This document shows, one piece after another, positions 1 to 10,302 of a stretch of 64,000 bases of DNA; position 1 is the first letter of the stretch; each line of letters begins with the position of its first letter. The position numbers and the translations under genes are program-made. This DNA comes from Naumovozyma dairenensis CBS 421. Its lineage: Eukaryota; Ascomycota; Saccharomycetes; Saccharomycetales; Saccharomycetaceae. The notes beneath the pieces are model-generated. The model saw only the letters and a program-made list of their open reading frames with translations, was not told the origin of the DNA and did not search any database. Location of the stretch: NCBI RefSeq assembly GCF_000227115.2, contig NC_016482.1, positions 806,001 through 870,000 on the forward strand, written 5' to 3'.

Positions 1-855
1 GCTATCATATCAATATATCACTTACCAGTTTCTCGAAGACAAATAAGTAGCATTTAGTTTGTTTCATTGACGTTCATATACCGCTGATCTCCGTTTTGCC
101 CTTGCTCATCGCTGATTGTGAGAACAAGGTACGTATATATTGATAAGAAAACAGTCTCGAACACAGAAGCGAGACTTGTATTTCATAACTAGATATTATT
201 GAAACTGTTATTTCAATAATAATAATTTGTTCCGTTACGGACAGGACAGCGAAACACACAGTACAGTAAGATAACGAGGGGTCCTTTATTATAAAATACG
301 ACTTTGTTTCCCTGTTTTACCACCACCCTACATACATACGAACATACGTACATACGTACGTATAATACACATACGCTCTGTGAGTGAGAACAAGAATTTT
401 CTCCTCCGGCCCTTTTTTTTCCGTTTCCGTTTTCCGTTTTCCTTTTCCGCCGTTTTCCTTTTCCGCCTTTTTGCTTTGCTTTGCTTTGCTTTGTCTACTT
501 TTTTTTTCAGTGAAGCGAAGCGCAGCGCAGCTCGAAGCCCTGCGATAAGATCAATCAATCGATCAATCAATCACTGCGTCCGGGTCCTGCCTTTATTATA
601 TAATATAATATATACGCTATAAAATACCAAGAGAGTTGCTTAGTCTTCCTCTATTCATTCAGAGAAATAACACACTGCAATAGAACACTACACTACACTA
701 CACTACACATATATACACATATATACACATATATACACCAAATAACAGATTATTATTACGTTTGTTATATCATATCCTACATCTTATCGTATTTCATTCG
801 GACCATCAACAATAATATCTTTCTGCATTCCATATCCTCCCTTCTACTACCGAAT
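1..855. promoter_or_regulatory. SCH9 upstream region, no gene seen
   Basis: Only short overlapping ORFs without convincing starts are present, and they are read as noise. The stretch ends at the SCH9 start codon and so should hold its promoter and 5' leader. It contains pyrimidine-rich low-complexity DNA (about 405-510, including a CTTTG tandem run at about 470-494) and short tandem repeats at 686-738. I see no RNA gene. Confidence 0.6.
686..738. repeat. Two adjacent short tandem repeats in the SCH9 leader
   Basis: A 5-bp unit (cacta) is repeated about 4.6 times at 686-708. It is followed directly by a 10-bp unit (atatacacat) repeated about 2.8 times up to 738. The array lies 118 bp upstream of the SCH9 ATG, probably in transcribed leader sequence. 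Confidence 0.85.
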
Positions 856-3261
856 ATGAACTTTTTTGGATCAAAATCATCCTCAAACAGCCAACAGGGA
901 ACCATCAACGGCTCCTCGAATAATAACAATAATAATAATAATAGTACTTCTAAGAGAATACCCCCAAATGCCTTTTTCCCAAATTTTTCAACTCATATGG
1001 CTACACCTACAACAGCCATTAGTCAAAATTCTTACGCTATGGGAACAACGGGCATCACTTCAGAAAATGTACTATCACGAATGAAATCTATGAATGAACC
1101 AACAACACATCCAGATCATCACCATCAACATCAATACCAGAATTTAAGTTCATCTTCTAAACCTAGCATAATAACATCATCTGTATCGGATTCAAATACA
1201 GTATCGTCTTTCTCTTCTTCAGAAGCTATTAGACAAGCTGCTGCTGGAGGTATCATTACCACTGCTACTGCTACTGCTACTGCTACTGCTACTGCTACTG
1301 CTACTGCTCCTTCTACATCATCTTCTTCGAGACTACAACCTATATCAAATAATAATATTAATAACCAAAATGCAATCCCTACTGCTGGTCCAGGTACTGA
1401 CATACCAAGGGGTAAATTAGAAGTAACCATAGTGGAAGCCAAAAACTTATTCACAATATCAAATGATTCTCAACCATATGTAGTTTGTACTTTTGAAAGT
1501 TCAGAATTCATTTCAAATGGTCCAGAATCAGTTAATAATAACAATCCACATTCTAACACTAAACGCACTAATAATGGATTACCCGTAATCAAAGAATATC
1601 TTAAAAAGAAACCAGTATATACCCATAGATCATCCTCACAATTAAATAGACTAACAGATGATGATACTAATAATAATAATAATAATAATAATAATTCCAC
1701 AACAGTAACAAACCAACAACAACAACAAGAAGATAATAAACAACAACACCAAGAATTATTAACAAATTGTTCAAACCCAATATGGCATCATAAAACTACA
1801 TTCGATGTCCTTGGAGCTCATTCAGAATTAGACATATCAGTCTATGATGCTGCTCATGATGATATGTTCCTAGGTCAAGTAAGATTACGTCCCAAGATTC
1901 ATACAACAAATTACGCATCACAAGATCAATGGCATACTTTACAAAGTAGAGTCCTTAACGAAAAAGTCACTGGTGAATTATTAATTAAATGGGAATATAC
2001 CTCTACTAAGAAGAGACATTATGGACCCAATGATTTCGAAGTGTTAAGATTGTTAGGTAAGGGTACGTTTGGTCAAGTTTATCAAGTGAAAAAAAAGGAT
2101 ACTCAACGTATTTACGCTATGAAAGTATTATCTAAGAAAGTCATTGTGAAGAAAAATGAAGTTGATCATACTATTGGTGAAAGAAATATCCTCGTCACTA
2201 CAGCGTCTAACGCATCACCATTTATTGTTGGTTTGAAATTCTCTTTCCAAACTCCAACTGATTTGTATTTAGTTACTGATTTTATGAGTGGTGGTGAATT
2301 GTTTTGGCATTTACAAAAAGAGGGGAGATTTACTGAAGATAGAGCTAAATTTTATATTGCTGAATTAGTACTGGCATTGGAATATTTACATGATAATGAT
2401 ATCGTTTATAGAGATTTGAAACCAGAAAATATTTTATTGGATGCTAATGGTAATATTGCATTATGTGATTTCGGTCTTTCTAAAGCTGATTTGAAAGATC
2501 GTACAAATACTTTCTGTGGTACTACGGAATATTTAGCTCCTGAATTATTATTAGATGAATCAGGGTATACTAAGATGGTTGATTTTTGGTCCCTTGGTGT
2601 TTTAATTTTTGAAATGTGTTGTGGTTGGTCTCCATTTTTCGCTGAAGATAATCAAAAAATGTATCAAAAGATTGCATTTGGTAAAGTGAAATTCCCAAGA
2701 GATGTCTTATCACCAGAAGGTCGTTCATTCGTTAAGGGTCTATTAAATAGAAATCCAAAACATAGATTGGGTGCCATTGATGATGGTAGAGAATTAAGGG
2801 CACATCCATTTTTCGCTGATATAGATTGGAAATTATTGAAAGAGAAAAAAATCCCACCTCCATTTAAACCACATTTAGTTTCGGAAACAGATACATCTAA
2901 TTTTGATCCAGAGTTTACTCAAACCTCCACATCATATATGAATAAACATCAACCATTAGCAGCTACACCTTTATCTCCTGCCATGCAAGCTAAATTCGCT
3001 GGATTTACATATGTGGATGAATCAGCTATGGAGGATCATTATGCAAGTACTTATAACAATCGTAAATTTTTACAAAGTTCCTATTATATGGAACCTGGTT
3101 CATTCATTCCAGGTAATCCAAATCTACCACCAGATGAAGATGTTATAGATGATCATGAAGAGGAAGAGAATTACGGGCCTACAAAGAATGATGACGGGAC
3201 TGATTTCGATGGAGATCAACATATGGACGATGAATTCGTAAGTGGGAACTTCGAAATATGA
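856..3261 (+). CDS. SCH9: Sch9 AGC-family protein kinase (TORC1 effector)
   Basis: 801 aa, close to the S. cerevisiae Sch9 length. The N-terminal part is low-complexity and Asn/Ser-rich. It is followed by a C2-like region (from about residue 187, GKLEVTIVEAKNL) interrupted by Asn and Gln tracts. The kinase domain begins near F394, with ATP-binding K423, YRDLKPEN with catalytic D520, and DFG at D538. T552 in TNTFCGTTEY matches the Pkh-phosphorylated activation-loop Thr. The C-terminal ATPLSPAMQ and FAGFTYVDE motifs keep T704, S707 and T718, the equivalents of the TORC1-phosphorylated sites. Sch9 is the yeast S6K/Akt-like kinase controlling ribosome biogenesis and growth. The ATG is the first in frame. 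It lies upstream of SKN7 on the same strand, as in S. cerevisiae (YHR205W-YHR206W). Confidence 0.97.
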   Translation: MNFFGSKSSSNSQQGTINGSSNNNNNNNNSTSKRIPPNAFFPNFSTHMATPTTAISQNSYAMGTTGITSENVLSRMKSMNEPTTHPDHHHQHQYQNLSSSSKPSIITSSVSDSNTVSSFSSSEAIRQAAAGGIITTATATATATATATATAPSTSSSSRLQPISNNNINNQNAIPTAGPGTDIPRGKLEVTIVEAKNLFTISNDSQPYVVCTFESSEFISNGPESVNNNNPHSNTKRTNNGLPVIKEYLKKKPVYTHRSSSQLNRLTDDDTNNNNNNNNNSTTVTNQQQQQEDNKQQHQELLTNCSNPIWHHKTTFDVLGAHSELDISVYDAAHDDMFLGQVRLRPKIHTTNYASQDQWHTLQSRVLNEKVTGELLIKWEYTSTKKRHYGPNDFEVLRLLGKGTFGQVYQVKKKDTQRIYAMKVLSKKVIVKKNEVDHTIGERNILVTTASNASPFIVGLKFSFQTPTDLYLVTDFMSGGELFWHLQKEGRFTEDRAKFYIAELVLALEYLHDNDIVYRDLKPENILLDANGNIALCDFGLSKADLKDRTNTFCGTTEYLAPELLLDESGYTKMVDFWSLGVLIFEMCCGWSPFFAEDNQKMYQKIAFGKVKFPRDVLSPEGRSFVKGLLNRNPKHRLGAIDDGRELRAHPFFADIDWKLLKEKKIPPPFKPHLVSETDTSNFDPEFTQTSTSYMNKHQPLAATPLSPAMQAKFAGFTYVDESAMEDHYASTYNNRKFLQSSYYMEPGSFIPGNPNLPPDEDVIDDHEEEENYGPTKNDDGTDFDGDQHMDDEFVSGNFEI
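1261..1308 (+). repeat. Hexanucleotide array coding for (Thr-Ala)8 in SCH9
   Basis: Eight perfect copies of actgct run in frame and encode alternating Thr-Ala in the disordered N-terminal region of Sch9. The repeat is pure at the DNA level, so its length is likely to vary between strains. Confidence 0.95.
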
Positions 3262-3976
3262 GAACTTCGGAAAGTATCATTCGTACATTATAATAAAAAC
3301 AATGGAAAAGGGAAAACGGGAAGAACCGGACTCTTTTGACTCACACACTCCCTCACTCACTCAAATTATCTGTCATCTAACATCACCAATTTAGAACTTT
3401 ATTTTACATACTTACATATACCATTTTCTGTATTATTTATTTGATTATTTTTTTTTCCTCTCAAAAATATTACAATTGTTAATTTATTTACTGTGTTATT
3501 ATTTACATGTTCAAACTTCCAACTGTCCGGTTCTGTACTTCTTTATGTATTTACTTGTGTACTTGTTCATCTATATGTATTTTGGTCCATATTTCCCATG
3601 TGGCGCGCAAAGGAGCTTAAAACAGATACATAGAGATATGGAGATTTTAGAAAACATGTCAGTCAGTAGTTTCATTCTGAAACAATGCAATCTTGAAAGA
3701 AATAAGGTTACGGAGCATATTACAACAGATAAAAACAGATACGTACCATACCGTACCGTACTCAAGGAGAGAAGGTGAATAGGTAACACGTCAACATTAG
3801 AGAGCACCCACCACACGTCAAACGAATCTCTGCTTTGATTTATCGGACTTTCTTTTCTTTTCTTTTCTTTCCTGTCTGTAGCAGCTACACGAATTGTTTT
3901 ATTTTCCCAGAGAGATCGAAGACCCCATCCTGTCAGTTCCACGAATCTGTGCAAACTGTATATCAAAAAAAAAGCT
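3262..3976. other. SCH9-SKN7 intergenic region
   Basis: 715 bp that should hold the SCH9 3' end and the SKN7 promoter. The 60-145 codon ORFs on either strand lack family features and overlap each other, so they are treated as noise. A TTTTC-type pyrimidine run lies at about 3849-3872. A TGACTCA at 3337-3343 is probably a chance match. No RNA gene is seen. Confidence 0.6.
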
Positions 3977-5770
3977 ATGAACGGAATACCCTTCAGCAAT
4001 AACAACAATTATGGGATTTCGACCACTTTACCAGCAATAGATCAAAATAATAACAATAATACAGATCAAATGTCCCAAGAAGATCAGGAACGTCAAAGTA
4101 AACAATTACAGCAACTCCCTCTTTTACCTCCTGCTGCAACGTTAGGAACCGCAAATAATAACGTGTCGTCATCATCGGGAACACCAACAGGTAGTCATGG
4201 TTCCAAAGCAGCAAATAACGATTTCGTCAGGAAACTTTATAAGATATTGGAAACAAATACTTTCCCAAATCTAGTACGTTGGACTCCGGAAGGTACAAGT
4301 TTCGTCGTATTAGATACAGGCAAATTTACCACTCAAATCTTACCAACTCATTTTAAACATTCAAATTTCTCAAGTTTCGTTAGGCAATTAAATAAATATG
4401 ATTTCCATAAAGTTAAAAGGAAATCAGATGAACCTGGAAGGAAAAAATATGGTGAGCTAAGTTGGGAATTTACACATCCATCGTTTAAGAGACATGATGA
4501 AGCTGGATTGGAAAATATTAAGAGGAAAATCGCTAATTCAAGGAAACCAGATGAAGTTCAACCTGTCACAGTTTCTACGAAAACTTCAGATATCTTAAAA
4601 GTGGCACCTAGTAAGATGCAATTCGATAAGTTAAAATCAGATTTTGAAAATATGGAAAGAACAATGAATGATATGATGACGAAATACACAAGAACACAAG
4701 ATGAATTAACTCGTTTGACTAATCGATATAATACTTTAGTAGAAAGTTTATTCACTTTTAAAACTGTAAATGAAAATGTTGTCAATAATTTTACTACTCT
4801 TTGTTCTACATTATCGCAAAAGGGGATTGAATTACCACCATCTTTGTATGATTCCAATAAATTGAATCAACTTGCTACATATAATCCGTTACAGCAACAG
4901 CAGTTAGCTAGATCATCTTCTCTATCTCTAAATGCTCCATCTATTCAATCTATCCTTGCAAGAGAACCTGTATCAATACAAACACCTACAGATAAGCAAA
5001 TTCAACATCAACCCGCGCCTCATAATCAACAAATTAGAAACAATCATAATACAACTGCCGCAACAACTCCTCTGCTTCAAAATACATTACCCTTAATATC
5101 TACACCAGCAGGTGGAATTTTACCCTTACAAGAAGAAAATATTAATACCACGGGACATTCCGTATCGTCTATTTCTAAAAGTGATGTTGATATAAAACAA
5201 GAAAATTCTCAATCTCCTACAGCCACAGAAGAACTAAGGAAAGGTTATCACGTATTATTAGTAGAAGATGATGCTGTTTCCATTCAATTATGCTCTAAAT
5301 TCTTAAGAAAATCCGGTTGTACCGTAGAGGTAGTGACGGATGGTCTCGCTGCAATTTCCATTTTAGAAGCATTTAGATATGATTTAGTACTAATGGATAT
5401 CGTTATGCCAAATTTAGATGGTGCCACGGCAACATCCATCATAAGGAATTTTGATAAGGAAACACCAATCATTGCAATGACTGGTAACATTGAAGATCAA
5501 GATTTAATTACGTATTTACAACATGGGATGACTGATATCTTAGCAAAACCTTTCACTAGAGATGATTTATTATCAATGTTAATTAGACATTTATCAAAAA
5601 GAATCCCATTATGTGAACGTCAACAATCTGAACCACCAATCCAGGATCCTTCACAGGAAAAAGTACGACAACAACTTATCGCAAATGGACCGTCGCCTCA
5701 TAATGAACCATTGAAAAAATATCACCATCTAACACCAACTTATTGTCGAATGTACAGGACAATAACATAA
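3977..5770 (+). CDS. SKN7: Skn7 stress transcription factor (HSF-type DNA-binding domain plus receiver); frame broken near the 3' end
   Basis: Residues about 81-180 form an HSF-type DNA-binding domain (NDFVRKLYKILE through FVRQLNKYDFHKVKR). A coiled-coil region follows (about 210-260). A response-regulator receiver domain spans about 421-540, with VEDD, phospho-acceptor D474 in LVLMDIVMP, and K in LAKPF. Skn7 receives phosphate from Sln1-Ypd1 and, with Yap1, drives oxidative-stress genes in the nucleus. After PLKK the frame changes into a short unrelated tail and stops at 5770. The adjacent frame (5707-6054) carries a long poly-Gln, Ser/Thr-rich tail that looks like the genuine C-terminus. 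The switch point is at or near the A6 run 5714-5719, so one base is probably missing there. The ATG is the first in frame. Confidence 0.93.
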   Translation: MNGIPFSNNNNYGISTTLPAIDQNNNNNTDQMSQEDQERQSKQLQQLPLLPPAATLGTANNNVSSSSGTPTGSHGSKAANNDFVRKLYKILETNTFPNLVRWTPEGTSFVVLDTGKFTTQILPTHFKHSNFSSFVRQLNKYDFHKVKRKSDEPGRKKYGELSWEFTHPSFKRHDEAGLENIKRKIANSRKPDEVQPVTVSTKTSDILKVAPSKMQFDKLKSDFENMERTMNDMMTKYTRTQDELTRLTNRYNTLVESLFTFKTVNENVVNNFTTLCSTLSQKGIELPPSLYDSNKLNQLATYNPLQQQQLARSSSLSLNAPSIQSILAREPVSIQTPTDKQIQHQPAPHNQQIRNNHNTTAATTPLLQNTLPLISTPAGGILPLQEENINTTGHSVSSISKSDVDIKQENSQSPTATEELRKGYHVLLVEDDAVSIQLCSKFLRKSGCTVEVVTDGLAAISILEAFRYDLVLMDIVMPNLDGATATSIIRNFDKETPIIAMTGNIEDQDLITYLQHGMTDILAKPFTRDDLLSMLIRHLSKRIPLCERQQSEPPIQDPSQEKVRQQLIANGPSPHNEPLKKYHHLTPTYCRMYRTIT

Positions 5771-5828
5771 ATATCAATACACCAAATAGCACAGGTTCTA
5801 TTTCAATGATGGGACCCAGGAACAGTGG

Positions 5829-5888
<60 letters not shown>

Positions 5889-6054
5889 GCAACAGCAACA
5901 GCAACAACAATTATCGACAGGAACTTCGAACCAACCGCACATTGTTCAAAATCCTATACCTCAAAGTACAACAGTTACAACAGGTCTTTCCAACACATTA
6001 GGCTCCACTAATAATGATGGCCCTATTATGAAAAAGCAACGTAGAACAACCTGA
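5707..6054 (+). other. SKN7: Probable out-of-frame C-terminal continuation of SKN7
   Basis: This frame is open from just after a stop at 5704-5706 to the stop at 6052-6054. It encodes an Asn/Ser/Thr-rich segment, a 27-residue poly-Gln tract, and a basic end (KKQRRTT). It has no ATG of its own at its start, and its composition matches the rest of Skn7. Adding one A to the run at 5714-5719 would join it in frame, giving a protein of about 692 aa. This is an inference; a natural truncation cannot be excluded from the sequence alone. Confidence 0.7.
5830..5910 (+). repeat. CAA/CAG repeat encoding 27 Gln
   Basis: 27 consecutive Gln codons, mostly CAA with interspersed CAG near the 3' end, in the probable C-terminal frame of SKN7. 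The long pure CAA section is likely to vary in length. Confidence 0.95.
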
Positions 6055-6486
6055 AATATTTGTTTCAAGTTTTCTTCTTTCCATTCAAAAATACATTCAG
6101 CACAAGGGTTCTCATCATTGAAACTTGATAATTATTTTTTTTCAGGATCTTTTTTTTAGAAAAAGAAAAACTATATTCTCCTTTGTAATTTAAAACATCA
6201 TATATAGACTATATTATATACCTTTCATTCTTTATGACTTTTGTAAGATTAATGCAAATATTTTTATCATTTACTCACACACTCACTTATTGGGCTAATC
6301 ATTAATTTGGTGTATGAGTTATTGTAACGTAAAAAATATTAGTAGCATCCAATTGTGTTTTGTAAGTATAGCTGAGCATTTTATTCGTTTTTGCCTTAAA
6401 AGCTAGACATTCTACGATTTTTATGAATTCTATACAAGAGTTATATATGTTATTATGTGATAATTGGGCGATGATTTCTTCGTGTT
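6055..6486. terminator. Shared 3' region of the convergent genes SKN7 and SET5
   Basis: 432 bp of AT-rich DNA between the convergent genes SKN7 (+) and SET5 (-). It holds TATATA/TACATA-like 3'-end efficiency elements around 6200-6222 (catatatagactatattatat). No gene is seen. Confidence 0.5.
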
Positions 6487-8187
6487 CTATTCTTCTTCCA
6501 CTGCAAATGAAACATTTTCATCAAACCTAACGGATGTTCTCCTTCTTGAACCAATTTTAAAATTTGTTGGAATTTCTAAATCAAATTCTTTACCATTCTT
6601 TAACAATTCTGTTAAATCAGGTCTTTTATTCCTCAATGATGATTTCCTTCTTGCCCCTGCGGTAGTAGAGGCAGCTGCTGCTGTATTTGATTCTCTTCTT
6701 ATCTTAAGAGTAAGTCTTTCTGGGGATTTCATTATTGCAGGTGTATCTGAAAGTATTCTGTTATCGATATTATTGTTATCTTGTCTTGATTGTTTTGATT
6801 TTAGAAATTCGTTTTCACAACGATTACATTTGCAAAAAATACCATAATTGACTCTTAATTCTCTTCTTCTTAGATTGACTCCATGTAATGGACTTACGTA
6901 GGTCGTGAATAATTGTTCACCTTTATTGATTGGTTTCCTTGAGAATATTTTCAAACATAATTTAGAATCAATTTCAAAACGGACATTAGGTTCACAATTA
7001 TGATTTAAAAAGGAATTCAAATAATAGATTTGACCTTCAATTTGGTTCAAATTAAATCTACCAATTTCACATAAGAATTGTTCAAAATCTATTGTGTCGC
7101 CAACTTTTGGTAGCGCTGATTGGAACAATTTGAAAGCGGATTTCCATATATGTTCCATATCTTCGTTTTTGTGTTCTTCTTCTCGAGATTTTACTTTCTC
7201 TGTTTCATTTATTGTGTCACGCGTATCGATGACTGTACCAGCGCTTGTACCTCCTCCACCATTTGATTTATCAAAAGTACCACCAATATTTGTAGAATCA
7301 GCAGCATTAGATCTAATTCTTTGAGACAAAGAGCACAAACTATTCCATTTTGTTTCCAATTCTGATTTCAAATCTGGTTTCTCCATTGATACAATAGTGG
7401 CCCATATGAACCCCACTGAGAAAATATCTCTTTGATTGAATTTGATACATAATTTCTCAAATTCATTCCAAGCTTTCGAGTCCACCGCTACGTTATTATT
7501 ATTCATCATCTTCTTCTTCCCAGATTTTTGATGTTTCAAAATGGAATGAATGTGTGAGTTAGCTAATTTACACTTCTTACTACACCAAATAGTTCCACAA
7601 GAATCACAATCCAATCCATTCATCATAATGAAATGCGTACTTAATGAATGTAATGTGTTCCCACAATGAGAACAAATCTTACCTCTTTCAATTAGTCCCA
7701 ATTTATCCATTGGTGGGATGGTTATCAAAGGTGTTGGTTCTTGGAATATTAGTTTGTTTGCCTCGATGTGATCTGTGGCGATGAGACATCTTCCCATGGG
7801 TTCCTTTTCCTCTATGGTTAGACAAGAGGGAAATTTCTTTATCGATGTGATTATATCATTTATGTTCGCTGATGATGATGATTGGTATTGGATCTGATCA
7901 GCGTATAAGGGTAATATGTTTGGATCTGAAATGGATGAAGATTGGTATAGATTATGTTTCAATAGAATTTCTTGTAATGTGTCTTGAGATAGAATCCAAT
8001 GAGGGTTTCTTTGTTTCAATCTTGTATGTAAGATGGATAAGGGTTCATATTCCATGGATGGTTCCTCTTTCCAGAGACGAACTACATGATCACAAATGGT
8101 TTGATGGTTCGGTATCTTCGAATTTGGTGGTAGCTTTTGTTGTTCACCCAAGTCATTCAGACTTAGTGTTTTGATAGTTAATGGCAT
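6487..8187 (-). CDS. SET5: Set5 histone H4 methyltransferase (SET and MYND-like zinc region)
   Basis: 566 aa (S. cerevisiae Set5 is 526). A Cys/His cluster at about 172-206 (CSHC, CDSC, WCSKKC) forms a MYND-like zinc finger inside a split SET domain. The SET signature NHNCEPN is at 395-401, and a post-SET cysteine cluster (CKCNRC) is at about 452-457. The C-terminal tail is basic and low-complexity. Set5 monomethylates Lys5, Lys8 and Lys12 of histone H4 and acts in subtelomeric silencing and growth. The gene is convergent with SKN7, as expected for YHR206W-YHR207C, and diverges from FMP10. The ATG at 8185-8187 is used. An Asn/Gly-rich insert at about 300-335 makes it longer than the S. cerevisiae protein. 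Confidence 0.94.
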   Translation of the reverse strand: MPLTIKTLSLNDLGEQQKLPPNSKIPNHQTICDHVVRLWKEEPSMEYEPLSILHTRLKQRNPHWILSQDTLQEILLKHNLYQSSSISDPNILPLYADQIQYQSSSSANINDIITSIKKFPSCLTIEEKEPMGRCLIATDHIEANKLIFQEPTPLITIPPMDKLGLIERGKICSHCGNTLHSLSTHFIMMNGLDCDSCGTIWCSKKCKLANSHIHSILKHQKSGKKKMMNNNNVAVDSKAWNEFEKLCIKFNQRDIFSVGFIWATIVSMEKPDLKSELETKWNSLCSLSQRIRSNAADSTNIGGTFDKSNGGGGTSAGTVIDTRDTINETEKVKSREEEHKNEDMEHIWKSAFKLFQSALPKVGDTIDFEQFLCEIGRFNLNQIEGQIYYLNSFLNHNCEPNVRFEIDSKLCLKIFSRKPINKGEQLFTTYVSPLHGVNLRRRELRVNYGIFCKCNRCENEFLKSKQSRQDNNNIDNRILSDTPAIMKSPERLTLKIRRESNTAAAASTTAGARRKSSLRNKRPDLTELLKNGKEFDLEIPTNFKIGSRRRTSVRFDENVSFAVEEE

Positions 8188-8472
8188 GTACTGAAGCTTT
8201 GTTTGTAAGTTTATTTTCGATAAAAAATAGTCATTTAAAAATAGTTTGTAGATACAGTCTCTTTCTTCTTCTTATGACTCAAATTCTCATTTCTCGATAT
8301 TTCTTGACACTTTTTTTTTTTTACTTTTGATTTTGATTTTTATTGTGTGAGATTCTAATTAACAAACATTTTTAAAGGGAGACTTGAAGAGAACAAGAAA
8401 CAAGAAACAAGACCAAGAAGAAGAGCAAAATTGGTCCATTGGGAAATTAAGAAGAATCAAATATTTTTAAAC

Positions 8473-9351
8473 ATGAGCAGCAAGATTAAAGTAGTACAAA
8501 ACGTATATTCAAGAATGGCAATCTCTAGAATGTCAAGGGTCATGAGGAGGAGGATGGTAACTCCCTACACTACATCAGCAATGATGAGGAGGAGCATTAC
8601 CACTACAAATAATTCATCATCAACCTCTCCTGAAATGCCAACTTTTACCACTAATGGTTCTAAAAATACAAAAGAACCCAAGAGTAAATGGGTCCCAATT
8701 ACGATCTTTTCAGGAAGTTTCTTAATTGGTTGGTATTTAACACAACATATGACATTTACTGATGTGATGGCATATTGGAAATATGATAAATTACCGCAAG
8801 ATTCTGAGCAAGTACAAAGATATCGATTTGAGATCATGAATAGATTAGAGAAGTTACCAATTATGAAACAAATTCGTGAAAATAACAATGAATTAGGGTA
8901 TTATGAAGTGTTTCCTAAGGATTCAGTTCCTGGTCATAAAAGTGTTAAAGAGGGGAATCAATTGATTAATAAGACTCTTTTGACACCTGGTGGTATAGCT
9001 ATACCACCTAAATTTTTTTATAATCCTGAAAAGAAGGAAGTGGTTGGTATTTATCATTTAGGGATGAAATTAACAGGATACCCTTTTATTGTTCATGGTG
9101 GTATTCTCGCTACTGTGATGGAAGATTTAATGAGAGAAGGCATCCAAATCATTAAACAGAAGAATGGTGAGAAAACTAATGAATTGACTATATCGTATAA
9201 GATGCCCACATTTGCTAACCAATTTGTCATAGTGAGAACTACTCAAGTGGATGATATTGGTAAAGATAGTGTTAATATGAAAGTGGATTTAATGGATCAA
9301 AATGGTCAAAATGTTCTTGTCAAAGGTTCAGGTTCATTCAAGACTATTTGA
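8473..9351 (+). CDS. FMP10: Fmp10-like mitochondrial hotdog-fold protein
   Basis: 292 aa. The Arg/Met-rich N-terminus without acidic residues looks like a mitochondrial presequence. A single hydrophobic segment follows (about 78-95, ITIFSGSFLIGWYL). The C-terminal part resembles a thioesterase-type hotdog domain, with an HGGILATVMEDL helix. The S. cerevisiae counterpart (YER182W) is a mitochondrial protein of unknown role and neighbours FAU1 (YER183C), as here. The frame is open a further 42 nt upstream, but the first ATG is 8473. Further in-frame ATGs at about codons 15, 19 and 23 leave the true start uncertain. No catalytic activity can be assigned. Confidence 0.82.
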   Translation: MSSKIKVVQNVYSRMAISRMSRVMRRRMVTPYTTSAMMRRSITTTNNSSSTSPEMPTFTTNGSKNTKEPKSKWVPITIFSGSFLIGWYLTQHMTFTDVMAYWKYDKLPQDSEQVQRYRFEIMNRLEKLPIMKQIRENNNELGYYEVFPKDSVPGHKSVKEGNQLINKTLLTPGGIAIPPKFFYNPEKKEVVGIYHLGMKLTGYPFIVHGGILATVMEDLMREGIQIIKQKNGEKTNELTISYKMPTFANQFVIVRTTQVDDIGKDSVNMKVDLMDQNGQNVLVKGSGSFKTI

Positions 9352-9522
9352 GATCGTTGTTTACTAAGTATTTATTTATTATTTATCGATGAACCTTGTA
9401 TATAGTTTATAGGTAGGCAAACGGTGTACGTATGTATGCTCTTTTGTTTAGTTTAGTTTAGTTTCATTTATTTATCAATTAACCATATTCATTATTATCA
9501 AGATGTTATATGTTACTTATTA

Positions 9523-10302
9523 TTATCCTTTATTGATCCAATAAACTTGACCATCTCCAGACACTATACAATCCATGAAATAATCATGATCATCAATTGG
9601 AATTTGTACATTAGTAGATGACGATGTTGCGTTGTTGTCTATAATTTGTTCTTTCAAACCTATTCCAATTAATAATGGCATCTTTTTATCTGGATTATAA
9701 TATTGATATCTTTTAAAGAAATCATCATAAAACCCAGCTCCATGACCTAATCTTGCACCAGGTTTGTCTCCATTAATTCCGAATATTACACTGGGTACCA
9801 ATATAACGTCTAATTGTGGTGGTAGATACAATGCTGATGCCGACGCTGATGATGAAGAAGAGCTTACATTCTCGGGCATTGGTTCTCTTAATTTGTATTT
9901 GCCCTGCGGTTGTAAATTCAAGACTTCTTCATATGATTTCATTTTATGGAAAGTTAAATGTGGATGATCTTTAGTTAAATCTTTGGTCTGTGTTCTTAAT
10001 TTGACTTGGTGTGTATCTCTTGTATTAGTACAACGTGGTAAGTATAATGATTTCCCTTGTTCAAATATCCATTTTATTATACCCTGTGTGTTTACTTCTG
10101 AATGGTCCATGCTCATGAAACATGCTATTGAGTGGTATGGTTTCAATATGGGTGCTAGTGAGTCAACGATGATCGCAGATTGAATATCGACGGATGTCTT
10201 TGATACTTGACTCAGTGACACATTGAATTGCTTTCTTAATGCTTGTTTCGCAGCTTTCGTAGTGGCAGTGTTTGGCATTGGCATTGGCATTGGCACAGGC
10301 AT
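9523..10302 (-). CDS. FAU1: 5-formyltetrahydrofolate cyclo-ligase
   Basis: 259 aa (S. cerevisiae Fau1 is 211). The protein converts 5-formyl-THF to 5,10-methenyl-THF with ATP in one-carbon metabolism. The family signature GARLGHGAGFYD lies at 182-193, and the N-terminal Lys/Arg helix (KQALRKQF) that binds substrate is at about 19-26. The extra length comes from an N-terminal Met-Pro repeat (MPVPMPMPMP) and a Ser/Ala tract at about 146-157. The ATG at 10300-10302 is the outermost. A start at the second or later Met of the MP repeat is equally possible. It is convergent with FMP10 and divergent from BAT1. Confidence 0.94.
   Translation of the reverse strand: MPVPMPMPMPNTATTKAAKQALRKQFNVSLSQVSKTSVDIQSAIIVDSLAPILKPYHSIACFMSMDHSEVNTQGIIKWIFEQGKSLYLPRCTNTRDTHQVKLRTQTKDLTKDHPHLTFHKMKSYEEVLNLQPQGKYKLREPMPENVSSSSSSASASALYLPPQLDVILVPSVIFGINGDKPGARLGHGAGFYDDFFKRYQYYNPDKKMPLLIGIGLKEQIIDNNATSSSTNVQIPIDDHDYFMDCIVSGDGQVYWINKG

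Noticed and set aside
5700..5770. Programmed ribosomal frameshift in SKN7
   Set aside because: The required shift is -1, but the site is not X XXY YYZ and no stimulatory structure is evident. Known yeast cellular shifts are +1 at CUU-AGG or GCG-AGU type sites. Three other genes here have similar homopolymer breaks, so an indel is simpler.
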